This document shows, piece after piece, positions 12,036 through 60,507 of a stretch of 64,000 nt of DNA. A model generated the notes under the pieces. It ran no database searches and was not told the DNA's origin. It saw only the letters and a program-made list of their open reading frames with translations. Position 1 is the stretch's first letter; each line of letters starts with the position of its first letter. Source of the DNA: Hyalella azteca (taxonomy: Eukaryota; Arthropoda; Malacostraca; Amphipoda; Hyalellidae); contig NW_025947610.1 in NCBI RefSeq assembly GCF_000764305.2, positions 340,615 to 404,614 on the forward strand, written 5' to 3'. The translations under genes and the position numbers were made by a program.

Positions 12036-13195
12036 AAAAATATCTGGGACAAAGACCAGGATGGTGGGGCCCGCTCCAGGCAGAGGCGGCCATGAGGCTC
12101 GTAACTTGCAGCCTTCTTCAGCTGAGACGCCCGCGGTCAAAGAGTGAGGGATACGTGGACCTTATTTAATCTTATTTCCGTAGATTTTTCTGTCTATTTT
12201 AGTCAATATGTTCTTTGTTTACTTTAGTATAAATATAGACAAAAATAGATTTACATAGTTACATAAATAATATTGGCTGTATACAAAAATTACCGCTAAG
12301 CGCAATATTCACGTTTACAATCGTGCATTTTCCGCTTATCAAAATCTACATAATAATATAACCGAATTGCGAAAGTCTTTCTAATGTCATAGGTTTCTCT
12401 GGAATATGAAAGAATCTAGAAAAAATGTTAATTTTCAAATAATTGCAGGAAATCTGCAACCGAGAGAGTTTGGGACCATTTACGCTATGCTAGCTGCCCT
12501 GCGCACCAGTTGCAAACTTCAGCGAACCATCTGCACCCGACTATACACCATCTGCACCATCACTCACAAACTTCGCAACTCACTTCTGGACCACCGTGCA
12601 CCATTCAATCTTTAGGTAAATATTTTAATGAACAAAAAATCTCATCCATTGACATTAATGAATCGTTTACCACTGGGCGTAAATGATACTTGGGTCTTTG
12701 GGTAATTTTATGGAGAACTAAATTCAGCGACACTGGGAAAATGCAAATCCTCCAAATTGTATCCAGCTGCGTCACTTGGTTTTAAGGACAGTGGAAGGGA
12801 AAGCTCCTCTATTCTGTCAACAGGGAGGGGGCTAATGTCCTTATTTATGTGTATGATCTTATTTAAAATTATTTGTGGGGCTTAATAATATTTTAAAGAG
12901 CTGAAGCCAACCTAAGATAGGCCTACTGACGACACTGTTTGTATCTTAGTTTCAACGTGGATTGAATTTGAGCAGTCGGATCTATATTAATGTAATAAAA
13001 ACACGTATAAATTCTAAATAACTGCAATAAAACTATTCGACAGACACAAGCGCCGTGACGACGTCTGGTGAGTACGGCAGGTTCCCGCGCGGCAGCGAGG
13101 CCGTCGGTAGGGCCCCTGTGTACCGCCCCCTGCAGCACGTCCTGGACCGGTCGTACGCAGGGCAGCGATACAGGAACCATTCCTTCAACTTGTAA
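12036..13195 (+). CDS. Putative 3' exons of an unrecognised gene
   Basis: Three open segments with consensus splice sites are phase-compatible: 12036-12143 (acceptor cgcag, donor ga|gtgagg), 12449-12615 (acceptor attgcag, donor ag|gtaaat) and 13044-13195 (acceptor gacag, stop TAA 13193-13195). The segments at 12036 and 13044 are far more GC-rich than their flanks. The joined product is basic and rich in Arg, His and Gln, and ends GQRYRNHSFNL. It matches no family I recognise. A short possible first exon at 10747-10832 would complete a 170-residue protein in phase, but its donor is weak. The stop codon abuts the minisatellite that starts at about 13197. The consistent phases argue for a gene; no homology supports it. 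Confidence 0.38.
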
Positions 13196-13196
13196 C

Positions 13197-13545
13197 CTCA
13201 GCGAGGAATAGGTGGAATAGGAGAGGAATGGGTGGATGAGGCGAGGAATGGGTGGATGAGGCGAGGAATGGGTGGATGAGGCGAGGAATAGGTGGATGAG
13301 GCGAGGAATGGGTGGATGAGGCGAGGAATGGGTGGATGAGGCGAGGAATAGGTGGATGAGGCGAGGAATAGGTGGATGAGGCGAGGAATGGGTGGATGAG
13401 GCGAGGAATAGGTGGATGAGGCGAGGAATAGGTGGATGAGGCGAGGAATAGGTGGATGAGGCGAGGAATAGGTGGACGAGGCGAGGAATAGGTGGATGAG
13501 GCGAGGAATAGGTGGATGAGGCGAGGAATTGGTGGATGAAGCTTG
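13197..13545 (+). repeat. 20-bp GC-rich minisatellite
   Basis: About seventeen copies of GAGGCGAGGAATAGGTGGAT, varying mainly at one A/G position. Degenerate 20-bp copies (tggaataggtggatgagtct-like) continue to about 13900, giving a gradient from homogeneous to decayed. Long minus-strand frames across it are repeat translations. Confidence 0.95.
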
Positions 13546-13900
13546 TAATAGGTTAATAGATGTTGGAAAAGGCGGGTGCGGTTTAGAATACGTAGATGAG
13601 TATACAAAAAAGTGAATGAGGTTTGGAATAGATGGATGAGTCGTGGAATAGGTAAATGCGTTTGCGAATAGGTGGAAGAGTCTTGTAATAGGCGGGTGAG
13701 TTTTGGAATGGATGAATGAGTCTTGTAATTGGTGGATGAGAAATGGAATAGATTGATGAATCTTGGAATGGATGGATTAGTCCTGTAATAGGTGGATGAA
13801 TCATGGAATAGGTAGATAATTCTTGGAGATAGGTCTTGGAATGAGTCTTAGATAAGGTCTTGGAATTAGTCTTGGAATAGTTCTGTAAGTCTAGGAATAT

Positions 13901-15145
13901 GTTGATAAGAGCTTCTATATGATGCGAGGAATCTGTGAATCCTAGTCGTACTGCACAATTTTCAAACATTACATCGTAGCGAGTACAGCTGTTTAAAATG
14001 TACATATGCAGTCCGACAAGGTTTAAGACACGCGATCAAAAACTGTGAGTAAAGCGAACAGTGCTCGTAGTCACAAATTTTAAAATAGTTCATTTTGCGA
14101 CCCATAATTTAAAGGAATTTTCTTGACGTATATCAAAATATGATAGGATGGGGCTTTGACATCAGGATTAAGCAAAAACCCCTTCTAATTTTGCAATTCA
14201 CATGAAAGAGTGTATTGTGAGAGAGTATGGGATCGTTGGTCATTTAGTAATCTTGTCTAATCCTCATACATTTTTCGGACTAACATCCAACTATGGCGCA
14301 TGCGCCGGCATGATGTATCGTTGGATGCAGGGGCACAAGGAGAGAAGTTTAATTGCTATTTAAAACCGAGGAGAAAATCGTTAAGAAAAACATCCTTGCA
14401 TGTAGAAATTTGTAAGTGAATTCCAGCATTTCTAGAATCGACAGTTGGGGTTTCGGAAAAATGGATTACTAAACGCATATTCCTCCAATAAAACTTGATT
14501 AATTTCAGTAATATCGTGCTAAATTGACAATCGGTTTCTTTATTTCCCTGTTTGAAGTGAAACTATTCGGTTATTTGCATTTATTACGTGTTTATTACCA
14601 CCTGGTAGATTTGTTTACAAAACTTCTGTTTGACAATATAAATGAAGACGAATACATTTCATTTTGTCTGTGGTCACGGCAGATTTTTTGCAAATTTCTA
14701 CAAGGGACGTAAAGTTTTATCTGCTGGTAACAAAGTCGAAAGTTGGAAGGTAAAGTGAGAAAAAAAGACGTCATCATGAACATTCTCCTTGTACGTTTCA
14801 TTACCAGAAAATACTTACGCAAAACGCCTCGTGAAATTTTAAGAAACATTTTTGCCTTGGACTTTAGCCGGCTTTTCCACATTACACTGAAGATACAAAG
14901 TAATATTTGCGGTATCAGTTTGGATACCTAGAGCCTTTTTGTGTTCATCTCCCACTAGAAAACCGTTGTAATTTGACCCGCATGCGCTTTCAGTAATGTT
15001 CAACGGAATACATTCACGATCATGGAGATTATGAGAATAGCTGTAGCGAAGATCCATTTGCAACTTCTCAAGGGGCTAATTCAGTAATTGCAATTAAATC
15101 GATGAATTAGGTCATTAATATTAATATAACTGCACTCACGTCCTG
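13901..15145. other. Non-genic AT-rich stretch
   Basis: Only short frames and no recognisable motif. Frames on opposite strands around 14595-14930 overlap each other and show no coding bias. I see nothing to annotate. Confidence 0.4.
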
Positions 15146-15325
15146 ATGCCCGGATGTTTTATAGGGGCTGAGTGGCATAACTCGGCACACTCACGCGCCC
15201 AGAATGCGACGCTACAACGAAGCTCTGTTCGACTTCTTGTTCTTGTGGCCCTGGCGGTCTCCTCCCTCTCCGCGCAGACCACACACCACCGCGTCGTCTC
15301 AGAAATTAATGGGACTTTGTCCTAA
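15146..15325 (+). CDS. Small ORF with a hydrophobic segment, doubtful
   Basis: A 59-codon frame in a GC-rich patch. About 25 polar residues are followed by VRLLVLVALAVSSLSA, which looks like a signal or anchor helix, then TTHHRVVSEINGTLS and a TAA. The GC content exceeds that of the surroundings, and TTTATAGGG lies just inside the frame, so this could instead be a promoter and 5' untranslated region. No homologue is recognised. Confidence 0.18.
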   Translation: MPGCFIGAEWHNSAHSRAQNATLQRSSVRLLVLVALAVSSLSAQTTHHRVVSEINGTLS

Positions 15326-18300
15326 TAACGATGCACGTATGCTCTTATTTTGATCATCTTGATCCAGTTGTGCTCAGGAAAAAGACCGTATCACTGTCAC
15401 ACGCAGCAAGTGGGTCAGAGCGCATTTTGGACAAAATGATCCATCGATTTTTCTGAGTGCTGAACGCTACCAACCAATCACCATACCAACCCCTAGACGC
15501 ATTCATGCTAGCAGGCTTCGTGAAGGAACATACACTCAACGGGACTATGCTATTTATACAAGCCTTATTTCATCCGTGTATCTTTTATGTATGAATGAGC
15601 CCTTGATGGTTTAATTTCGATATTTCTAAGTACCCAAAATTTTATGTCCGTTAAACTAACCTCAAATAATTATAGCTGCCATCCGTATGCAAAAATTTGT
15701 ACTCTTACATTTGCATAGATGAGCTTTTATTAATTTCCAGATTGTTGTCTTTTAAAAATTTCGCTGATCATTGCCATAGATTTCGTTAATCCAAAAATAG
15801 GCTCCACATCTCTCCCCGCTCTATACCAAGTTGGTTGCACTGGTTGGACAACAGTCGAAGTCGATACAAACACATTTCTAAGCTATACGAAAATCTTATA
15901 ACAGGACAGATGGGCTCTAACAAATGAGTACCTTTTGAATACTTCCATACCGGACAGCAAGACGGGGAATTTTTAAGAATATATCATATCTTCGAAAAAT
16001 ATGTTCGCGATGACTGAAAATACAGTAATTCAATTATATTTCAGCGCAAAATTTAGAGACATATACTTTAAAGTTGACTATGACAATATCAGCAAACTGT
16101 TTCTTTTGTCTCTGCCTCGCAGTATTTTCCCTCGATATCTTGTCGACTTACAAACAGTTACAACCCGCGATTATACTGGGAAATTTCAACGCGGGATTGT
16201 TACATAGAACGTGACACACAGTCAACGTGACGAGGATTGATACATAGAACAGTTTCAAGATGTCTGCATACATGTGGGCCTCGGCCTTCCAACAGGATTG
16301 AGCTTTACATGGCTGTTAGTTTTATTGCTCACAAACTCAACAAGTGTATCCCATTGCGGTCAACGAGGACTCCAACGTCACTCATTGTAATTGTGTCAAC
16401 ACTGAGAACATCGCACAGCGTGCGCCGTACATGTTCTGTAAAAGCCAGCGCATGTTTGGTTGTGAAACAAAGGTATCATGATGGATAAGTGCGATGACAC
16501 TGCCTTCTTTTTTTATTATTTGTAATGTTGCTCCCTCGATTGGTTGAGGAAAGCTCAGAATTAAGCTCACAATAAAAATATATGAGCTCTAGGATAGGGT
16601 ATACGATTTAAAAACAGCATAAAATGCTTCAGCTAACAATAGTTTTGGTGCTGCAGCTGCCTGGCCTTCGCTGATTTTTTGAAAGCAGTTAGGTTGGGGG
16701 CAGTCAGTGTTTGCATAGGTACACAATTTCATCTTAATTATTTTGAATAAATTGATCAACTATAGACGACTAGAACAACCACATGAATTAATAACGTAAA
16801 TGACGCTAATAATCCATTTCATATTAATTATTAGCAATAAATTACTCAAATCAAGACGACGAGGATAATCATGTGAACGACTTACTTTAATTAAATGAAA
16901 TAGAATAAAAGTGTCGGCACTGAAGAAATAGGCCCATGGCCTGTTCTTGATTCAAACGGAGCGCTAAAAATTTTGGGCACAGCATAAAAAATGTTCTGAA
17001 GGCGTTATTGACTCTGCAAAAGCAAGCGAGGGCAGAGCGTGACGCTGGTATGCAGATCCGGGGTGTTGATGTCATCGACCGAAGCCCTGTGTCAGCCCTC
17101 ACTCGTGTTGCCGAGCATTCAAGGACGTCTTCTTAAGGTAATCGACGAAAAGCCTGGACATTGTCGTGTAAACATTACTTGAGCCATAATAGGGAAGCAG
17201 ACTCGTATTTTCAAGAGCCATGACTTCATAAGCTGTTGTCGATTAGATAGTTTATTCTCATGGCAGAGCCAATGGGCATCGCTTAGAGCTGAGGTCGACT
17301 TGCTTCAGAGGCCAGTGACAGAGGCTGAGTGTACAGGCGAGACGATGGCTCCGTCTGGTGGCTTATCTGAGGGTAGGTCTCTTATTGCTCCACTGTACTT
17401 GTTGGTCCTCTTATTGGTTGGCGACAGGGTGGCGCCTTGTCCTCTAATTGGTTCTCCTTTGCCAATAAAATTCGATTGGAAGCTAATTGCTTTCAATTAG
17501 GATGATAGATCACTCATATGAAGCGTTTCTGCGTCAGGCGGCTTAAATCATGGGAACTAGACAACGATAGTATGCAAGACAGAAGTCTTTTGAATGAAGT
17601 GCTGGCACCGTCCTTGCGTCGCAGCAATATTCGGTGCGCAACTTCGAGTGCACAAGGGCTCAAAGTATCCCGAGGTCCGTCATGTTGAGAACGTGGTAGC
17701 TCTGTTGGCCAGGAGGGTGGCAACATACTAGTGCGCCGCCAATGAAGTCCTTTCTTCATGATTTCAGCTCATTCGCTTTAATTAGGGCCTTTACAAACGA
17801 CCATGTTTTCTTTGTGAAATATGTTGTAGTATAAACAACACTGAATACAGACAGAATTTAGCTTTACTACCTTTCACATGCGGAGGTGCCTGAACGCCGC
17901 GCTAACCGGACCAGCTGACACCTGCAACTTGTTGCTTCGTCCTTAGTCGCGAGAACCCAAGATGTCTTGACAACGGAAACTTATGAAATTTAAAGTTGAA
18001 GTTACTGAGTATTGATGATATTTGGAGAAATAATTTACTTTATTACGTTTTCATGATTGAAACATGCAAAAAAAAGTTTGTTGTTACATCTGCTTGGAAT
18101 CTTGCGTCACGTTCTAGGGTCAACCTGAACGAGCATAAATGACACTCGGCGGATATCTGTTACCTACCACGTGTTGGAGTGCTAGTAAAGCTCATGTATT
18201 TATATTTAACTACCCATTCGAAAGTGAAATATTTATATTTAACTACACATTCGAAAGTGAAATGTGCTAAACCATATATTAAGGATGAAAAGGTGTAAGT

Positions 18301-18390
18301 TGATTTTTTAAAATAATTTGTGGAGTGTTTTTAATCAGATGTTAGGAAATGTTTATTTTGAATGCTAGGCAGTAGGTGGAAGCATAAAAT
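15326..18390. other. Upstream intergenic stretch before fibrillin
   Basis: No gene recognised. A patch at 17400-17475 carries two ATTGG motifs and one CCAAT, which would be promoter-like if a gene started here. A 32-bp direct duplication (tatttatatttaactac-cattcgaaagtgaaa) at about 18198-18261 sits 130-190 bp upstream of the fibrillin start codon and may lie in its promoter or 5' UTR. Confidence 0.4.
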
Positions 18391-54788
<36,398 letters not shown>

Positions 54789-57700
54789 TACTTAAGACAA
54801 GCCCGCTTGATGCTCACAATAAGCTTCGGACGAAAATCGTACTTATTTTGTTGTATATATACGACATTTTTTCCCCAGTTCAGAAATTTCACAACGCAAT
54901 ATGGCATATATGAAGGAATTTTGGTGCATGCACTCAATGGAACGTCGATGCGCACTTTTGGCTGATGCGGCAGAGATGTTGAGTGACCGGGGCCTTGAAA
55001 TAGCGACATCTATGACGTAACCAGGGCTTTTTGGCTCATGAACTATACTCATGAGTATATTTAAAGAGGATGGAAGGATAATTTAAACCATATTTCAACA
55101 CGTCGCGTAATTATAGGCAACTTGTCAGGAGGTAAACTGGCTAGACCAGTATTAAGTGATGAAATGTTTTGTTACTGTAGTTTAGCGAATTTCATCACTG
55201 GTTAACCGGAACTCAAAAATCAATTTTTGTACGAGCGATTTAAGAGGCGTGAACGTCACAACTGCAGAAGCTCTCCTAACTCAAGCGTGTTGGACTTACT
55301 GTACGCAACAGCACATTAATCCCAACGTTGAAATATTGCGAGGAATCTATACTTCAAAGGGGAAAGTAGCAATGCTAGTGATTGTTACGAAAGGTAGTTC
55401 ATATTTGTGCCACTCAATGAACTGCAGGCTTTAAAGGGTCGATTGTGTTATGTGAGATCGAATTTTGTGAGTTAGGATGTATGGTTCATTAATCGGTTCT
55501 TCTGGTTCAGCATTCAGTTTTCTATCGTCATCTTGTGTGCGTGTCGAGCGCTTGAAGTGCAGCTCCTGCTGTATTGATCTCAAGAAAGATCTTCTCCTTC
55601 TTCGTTAAATGAGAAGAGAAAGTGAAGAGAATTTAACTTAAGTAGATCACATAGGTATTAAATGATCCTTCCATGATGATGACATTCATAACTGCCAATG
55701 AAGATACTCATTCACTGTTAAATGTTAGGGATTTTCAAAGCGTGGAACATTAAATGGATGAGATGAAAGTCGACATTTGTTCCTCCTGTTCACCATAGCA
55801 TAAAGATCCTGTGCAGAAACACGAACTTGTAAAAACGTACGAATTTTTCAGGCGCCTACGTCGCTGCTAAGTAAAATTTCGTGTATTAGATTCTAAGTTA
55901 GTAATACGCGCTGGGAGGGTGAAATATTGCTATAGAGATACGATGAAAGGTGGCCACTACGGATGCACCAAACCTAACTTAAGAAGCAAAAAAAAATTGT
56001 GCAGTGCTTGTTGGCTCGTTGAGTGCGTTAGCTAATCATACTACGTAGAGGGCGTGGGGAAAAGCGAAGCTTGTTTTTGGTATAAATGTAAATCAATTTT
56101 GAAGGTTGCGTAAGATCTTCGTTTCTGTCCTCACAAGCATTCCTTGCGTTCTATTACCTTTTTTGTTATCTCAGTTGTTATATAACTTCGGAATGTGAAG
56201 CTACAATAGATGACTTTAATGATTACTATAGGTATGGTTTTCTTGTTCAGAATTCACTTCTGAACAGAGATACTCAGTTAACTAGACGTTTTCTTCAATC
56301 TGATATCACGTTCCCGAAGGATGTTTTTAAGTGTAACGCCTCCACCGCTGCATTTCTCTGTTGCTTTGTTTGAACACTTTTGGAAAAAGTAGCAAAAGGA
56401 GTGAAAATAACGTTTAAACTCAACGTATTGCACTGTGGATTTGCTTCACGAAGTGTTTAGGCTTATAAAATTAGTTATGTCTTCTTTTGCATACGTTTAA
56501 GATTACTCAAGATTCGCACAAAATGAAATGAATTAAACTCCTTTGGAAATGTGGGGCGTTCGACGCTGCTTTCTGGAGAAGCAACTGAATGTTTTTAGTG
56601 AATTGATGAGAAATTGTGTACGACGAGAACGACTTCAGATTAAATTTCAAATTCAGATTTCAGCTTCGTATTTTTTACAAAAGCAACAGTTTATATTGTA
56701 ACTAAAATTCATCTCAGTACAATCTTCCTGCTTTGTTCAGGTTTAATTGTAGACTCGATACATTGGTGCGTAGTTCTCATTTCCACAAGTGTCATTTTTA
56801 ACGGATAGATGCAGAGCAGAACAATTTATCTTCAATCTTACAACTATTTTGGGTTCATGGTTGTTCTCTTTAACGCGAGGAAAAAATAAGTGTCATTCAA
56901 GATTAAAGTTTGTGTAAATCTCCCAATCTCCCTGTAATTTTTCTTGACACGTTTCAACTTCAACTTATTTTAACTTGCATTAGGCGCTCTGAGAGAAGCA
57001 TTTTGTTCGGAGCATAAACTGCGCTTCATTGTACATTTGCGTGGTCCTTTGGTCAGATCTATTCATGTCAGCTCAAAGAATAGTCCGGAATAGTGAGACA
57101 AAAAGCCCTTATTTCCATCCTGTTTACATCCGTTAATTTTCAGATGTTCTCATAAGGATTTCAAAAATTAATTTTTATTGAAACTCAATCGTTTTATTTT
57201 GCTTGCCTCCAAGCAGAATATGAACTTTTCTTGGAAAAATCAGACTTCCAGAATTTTTTGTAATTACCTTCAGTAAATGAGAAATTTATGATAAAGGGGA
57301 ATGAAAAACAGCTGCTCGTACATAACGGTACTCAACCAGGCTCGTAATTTCGTCGTAATACTAACAACCATTCGGGTTATTTGGTAAATTTTAGTTCATG
57401 AACAGAAATTAGGTTTTGGATGATCATGTTTCTTATAATTAGCATGTGTTCGTTCACCTAGCGATTCAGAGCACGCATTACGAAATGTAAATAGCTTCTT
57501 TGAGTAAAAGTTTATGATATTTGCTATTTTTTCCTTCATACTCTAGAAAAAGATAAATCAATTTTTTATCTATCGGAACTCAGCCCGCTCCTACACATCG
57601 TGCATCATTTCAGAAAAGAGCAGAACAATTATTTCCGGAGAAGTAATGAATCACTTTAATTTTAAAAATCTAGAGATTACCATGTCATCGTTATTATAGT

Positions 57701-58850
57701 TTATTCGCTTTATTCTGAGTAACTTGTTAGAAGCATATTGGTTTCAACAGTGTTGTTCGATGCGGACTTCACCCCAGTTGAATAAGATTTCTAAATGACT
57801 TGTATTCCAAAGTTGAAAATGCCTTCGTCCTTCAACATACATTTTCTTCAATTAAATAAATTTAAATGGGTTCGAAACTGTCTTATTTCTATGGATCAAC
57901 TCGTCATAAGAAACGTATTCGCTACCGGGTGTGATACTATGTTTTAAGGACAGTCAGCTATAAGCCCTCAGGGAGGTACAGGATGTGATTGAACGTCTAA
58001 TTTCACCAACCAACAACATCATTAGTACAACAAAGAACACAGGAATTACTGTATGTTTTTCTCGGCAATTCCAACACATTCAGGCTACATTTTATTGAAT
58101 AGGTCTGAATTTACTCAAATAAATAGAAACAATAAAAAATATTAGATGAATTATGAAGAGAGCTTGAGAACATTTTAGGAAAGTCTCAGTCCCTCGAAAA
58201 TTGGCATAATGAAGCCTGATTGGAACCACTCAGCACAAAATGAATAAGTCTATAGGCAAAACGATAATTAATTCTAAAACATTACACAACGAAACTATGC
58301 TCAGATTAATGTGGCAAACAAACGACTATGGTCATTGACCTCAAACATACAATGATATTGGGCTGTAGAAGGCTACTATTTTTCTCGTCAGATTATATGT
58401 GTTCTTCCATGATTGTACCTCTATATGAAAACTGACCGATTATTTATTTGTGGGATACACTTTTTCATTACCTGCTGGGTTATTTCCATTCACGTTTCAC
58501 ATTCCAAGCCTTTGATTACTGCAGATGGACATATATGCTTTTCAACACATCAATTTACTTAATTACTTATAAGTTTGAATAATACAACTTCCGTGGAATC
58601 AACGCGTTCCAGGAAACTGGCCTGCTGAACAGTTTGTCGTATGCAGTGGCGAATATTAACATTTCTACCGAATGGCATATGAATTTATTTCAACATTGGC
58701 TTTAGAATGATCATGGTAGCAAATCCGGTCCTCTGATGTTGCAGTTGGAGTCTTTTTAGCCTTCGAGGATTTTTATGGCAAATCCGGTACTTTGTCGATC
58801 TGATGTGGCCCTTCCAGAGATCTCAAGTTTTGCCGGTGCAACTGGTGCGT
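54789..58850. other. Intergenic stretch downstream of fibrillin
   Basis: AT-rich and without recognisable genes. Only short unrelated frames are present. The first few hundred bases should hold the fibrillin 3' UTR, but no canonical AATAAA at convincing distance could be chosen. Confidence 0.45.
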
Positions 58851-58856
58851 AGAATG

Positions 58857-58937
58857 GGTGCAGTGACTGGAATAAACGGGTGCAGTGACTGGAATAGGGG
58901 TGCAGTGACTGGAATAGGGGTGCAGTGACTGGAATAA
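58857..58937 (+). repeat. 21-bp minisatellite
   Basis: Four copies of GTGCAGTGACTGGAATAGGG, with or without an aac insertion. Confidence 0.88.
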
Positions 58938-59549
58938 ACGATACCCCATGTCATTCCAGTGCTCATTCAGCTCGGAGACGGCCATTTTAGAAAATTGATC
59001 TCTTGATATAAAATGCACTTTTCCACTACAAGGTGAAAAATTGTTATAATAAAAGAGAGGAATTGCAGTTTGCATCGATGCTATACACTGTCATTGATTC
59101 ATTCTAAGTATATCAGCTGGTCAATTCAAATTTTTTTGTTATTTCCTTTACGTCACTATCGTGCAAAAAATTTGCAGTGGAAAGAGTCGCGTAGTGAGAG
59201 GATCCGATCTGGTCATCACACAGCCGCCGATGTCGGAGCATCCGGCATTGAAGTTAGTACGATTTCAACTTATCAGTTCATAAAATGAAAATTTTAGCCC
59301 TTATCATGGCAAGCGTCGAGAAAAATGCAATATTCTCAGATAAAGCTATTAATTTTAATTAATGTGCCGGCTCAATTTGTCGCATGCATGCGGTGAAGTG
59401 TTTCTTATTGGCCCAAACAGAATAGTAACTTGGGGATACATTTGGCTAAAAGTCTAAAAATTATTGATATCGTCTCCACCATCTTGATGCTTTAACAAAG
59501 ATTTTTCACAGATTTATACTGTCGGACAAAATTATCTGGTCACAACTTA

Positions 59550-60507
59550 GGCCCGTATATGCTAAATAGGGCACTAGCACTACGAAGTAGCATATGCACT
59601 ACGAAGTGTCCTGTTGGTATGCTAAATACGTCACAGACACTAAGCACTTCGAAGTAGCTCTACAATGTTTAGTGTCGCTTAGTGTCGCACTACTGATTCG
59701 TATGCAGAAAGACTTTGAAGTGCTACTTCGCTGTTAGAGTACTTTATAGTGCCGCACTACGCTATGAGTCGATTGAAGAATGGTAAAGTGCTCAAATAAT
59801 TAATTATTTCCTGTGTAATTCTCATTCTTTGCAGAAGATTGATGTAAAATGTCTAATTGCGATGGTAATGGTACTAGTGAAAATTGTGATGGTGAGCTGA
59901 AATTCGCAATGCGTCTGCGCACCTTTCACATCATATATTCAAAGTCCACGCTTCCCAAAGACATCGAACAAAAGAGAGAAGCATGGAAAGTTCTTGCAAA
60001 AGAATTCAAAATGACTTCAGAAAAAAATTCCAAACTTGGTATCAAAAATAAGAAAAGTATTTTCTACTTCTACGCTGTTAATCTGTTTCGCCAAGGAAAA
60101 TGTCAGCCATAAGAATAACATGTTGTTCACTGAAGCGGTACACTTTTTTATATTCATGGCATGCTGCTCCTGAGGTTTTTACGTGATGATGCCTTTGCTG
60201 TAAGCCAAACAGATCCATAGCTGAGGAAGTAAACAAGGTTAAATATACCGTAGTGTCGTCGTGAAGTGCGGTGTGTAGGACGCTTCAGATTTTTGTAGTG
60301 CGCGTTATGCTTTTGGCCCTATTTAGCATATCAACCGTAGTGTTCCATGCCGCACTATGGCTTGTAGTGCGTAGTGCTACTTCTATAGTGCTACTGCCCT
60401 ATTTAGCATGCCAACCGTAGTGTTCCATGTGGCACTAGTATAGGCACTACGGCTTGTAGTGCGTAGTGCTACTTCGTAGTGCTAGTGCCCTATTTAGCAT
60501 ACGGGCC
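59550..60507. mobile_element. PIF/Harbinger-like element with TTA duplication
   Basis: The left end GGCCCGTATATGCTAAATAG and the inverted right end GGCCCGTATGCTAAATAGGG match over about 45 bp, on through GGCACTAGCACTACGAAGTAG. TTA flanks both ends (59547-59549 and 60508-60510), the 3-bp duplication typical of PIF/Harbinger. Subterminal GTAGTGC-type motifs are repeated in both orientations. The interior has no DDE transposase but carries an 87-codon ORF. Confidence 0.72.
59849..60112 (+). CDS. Small ORF inside the Harbinger-like element
   Basis: 87 residues, MSNCDGNGTSENCDG... to RQGKCQP. The centre (KREAWKVLAKEFKM) has the Trp and spacing of a helix in MADF/Myb-SANT-like DNA-binding domains, and a basic tail follows. 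PIF/Harbinger elements encode a Myb/SANT-like partner protein besides the transposase, so a truncated partner protein is a fair reading. A good acceptor (ctttgcag) lies 14 nt upstream of the ATG, so it could be a last exon. The assignment is tentative; no catalytic function is implied. Confidence 0.4.
   Translation: MSNCDGNGTSENCDGELKFAMRLRTFHIIYSKSTLPKDIEQKREAWKVLAKEFKMTSEKNSKLGIKNKKSIFYFYAVNLFRQGKCQP

Noticed and set aside
12923..13180. 85-codon minus-strand frame opposite the putative last exon
   Set aside because: The plus strand has splice sites and a phase-compatible chain; the minus frame has no support and looks like its shadow.
13185..14005. Two 140-codon minus-strand frames with PPIPRLIH repeats
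   Set aside because: Translations of the 20-bp minisatellite, with no start context or splice support.
17300..17760. Overlapping frames on both strands
   Set aside because: No recognisable domain, no splice chain, and the frames oppose each other; only CCAAT-like motifs stand out.
55249..55434. 61-codon plus-strand frame downstream of fibrillin
   Set aside because: No motif, ordinary AT-rich composition, no splice or polyadenylation context.
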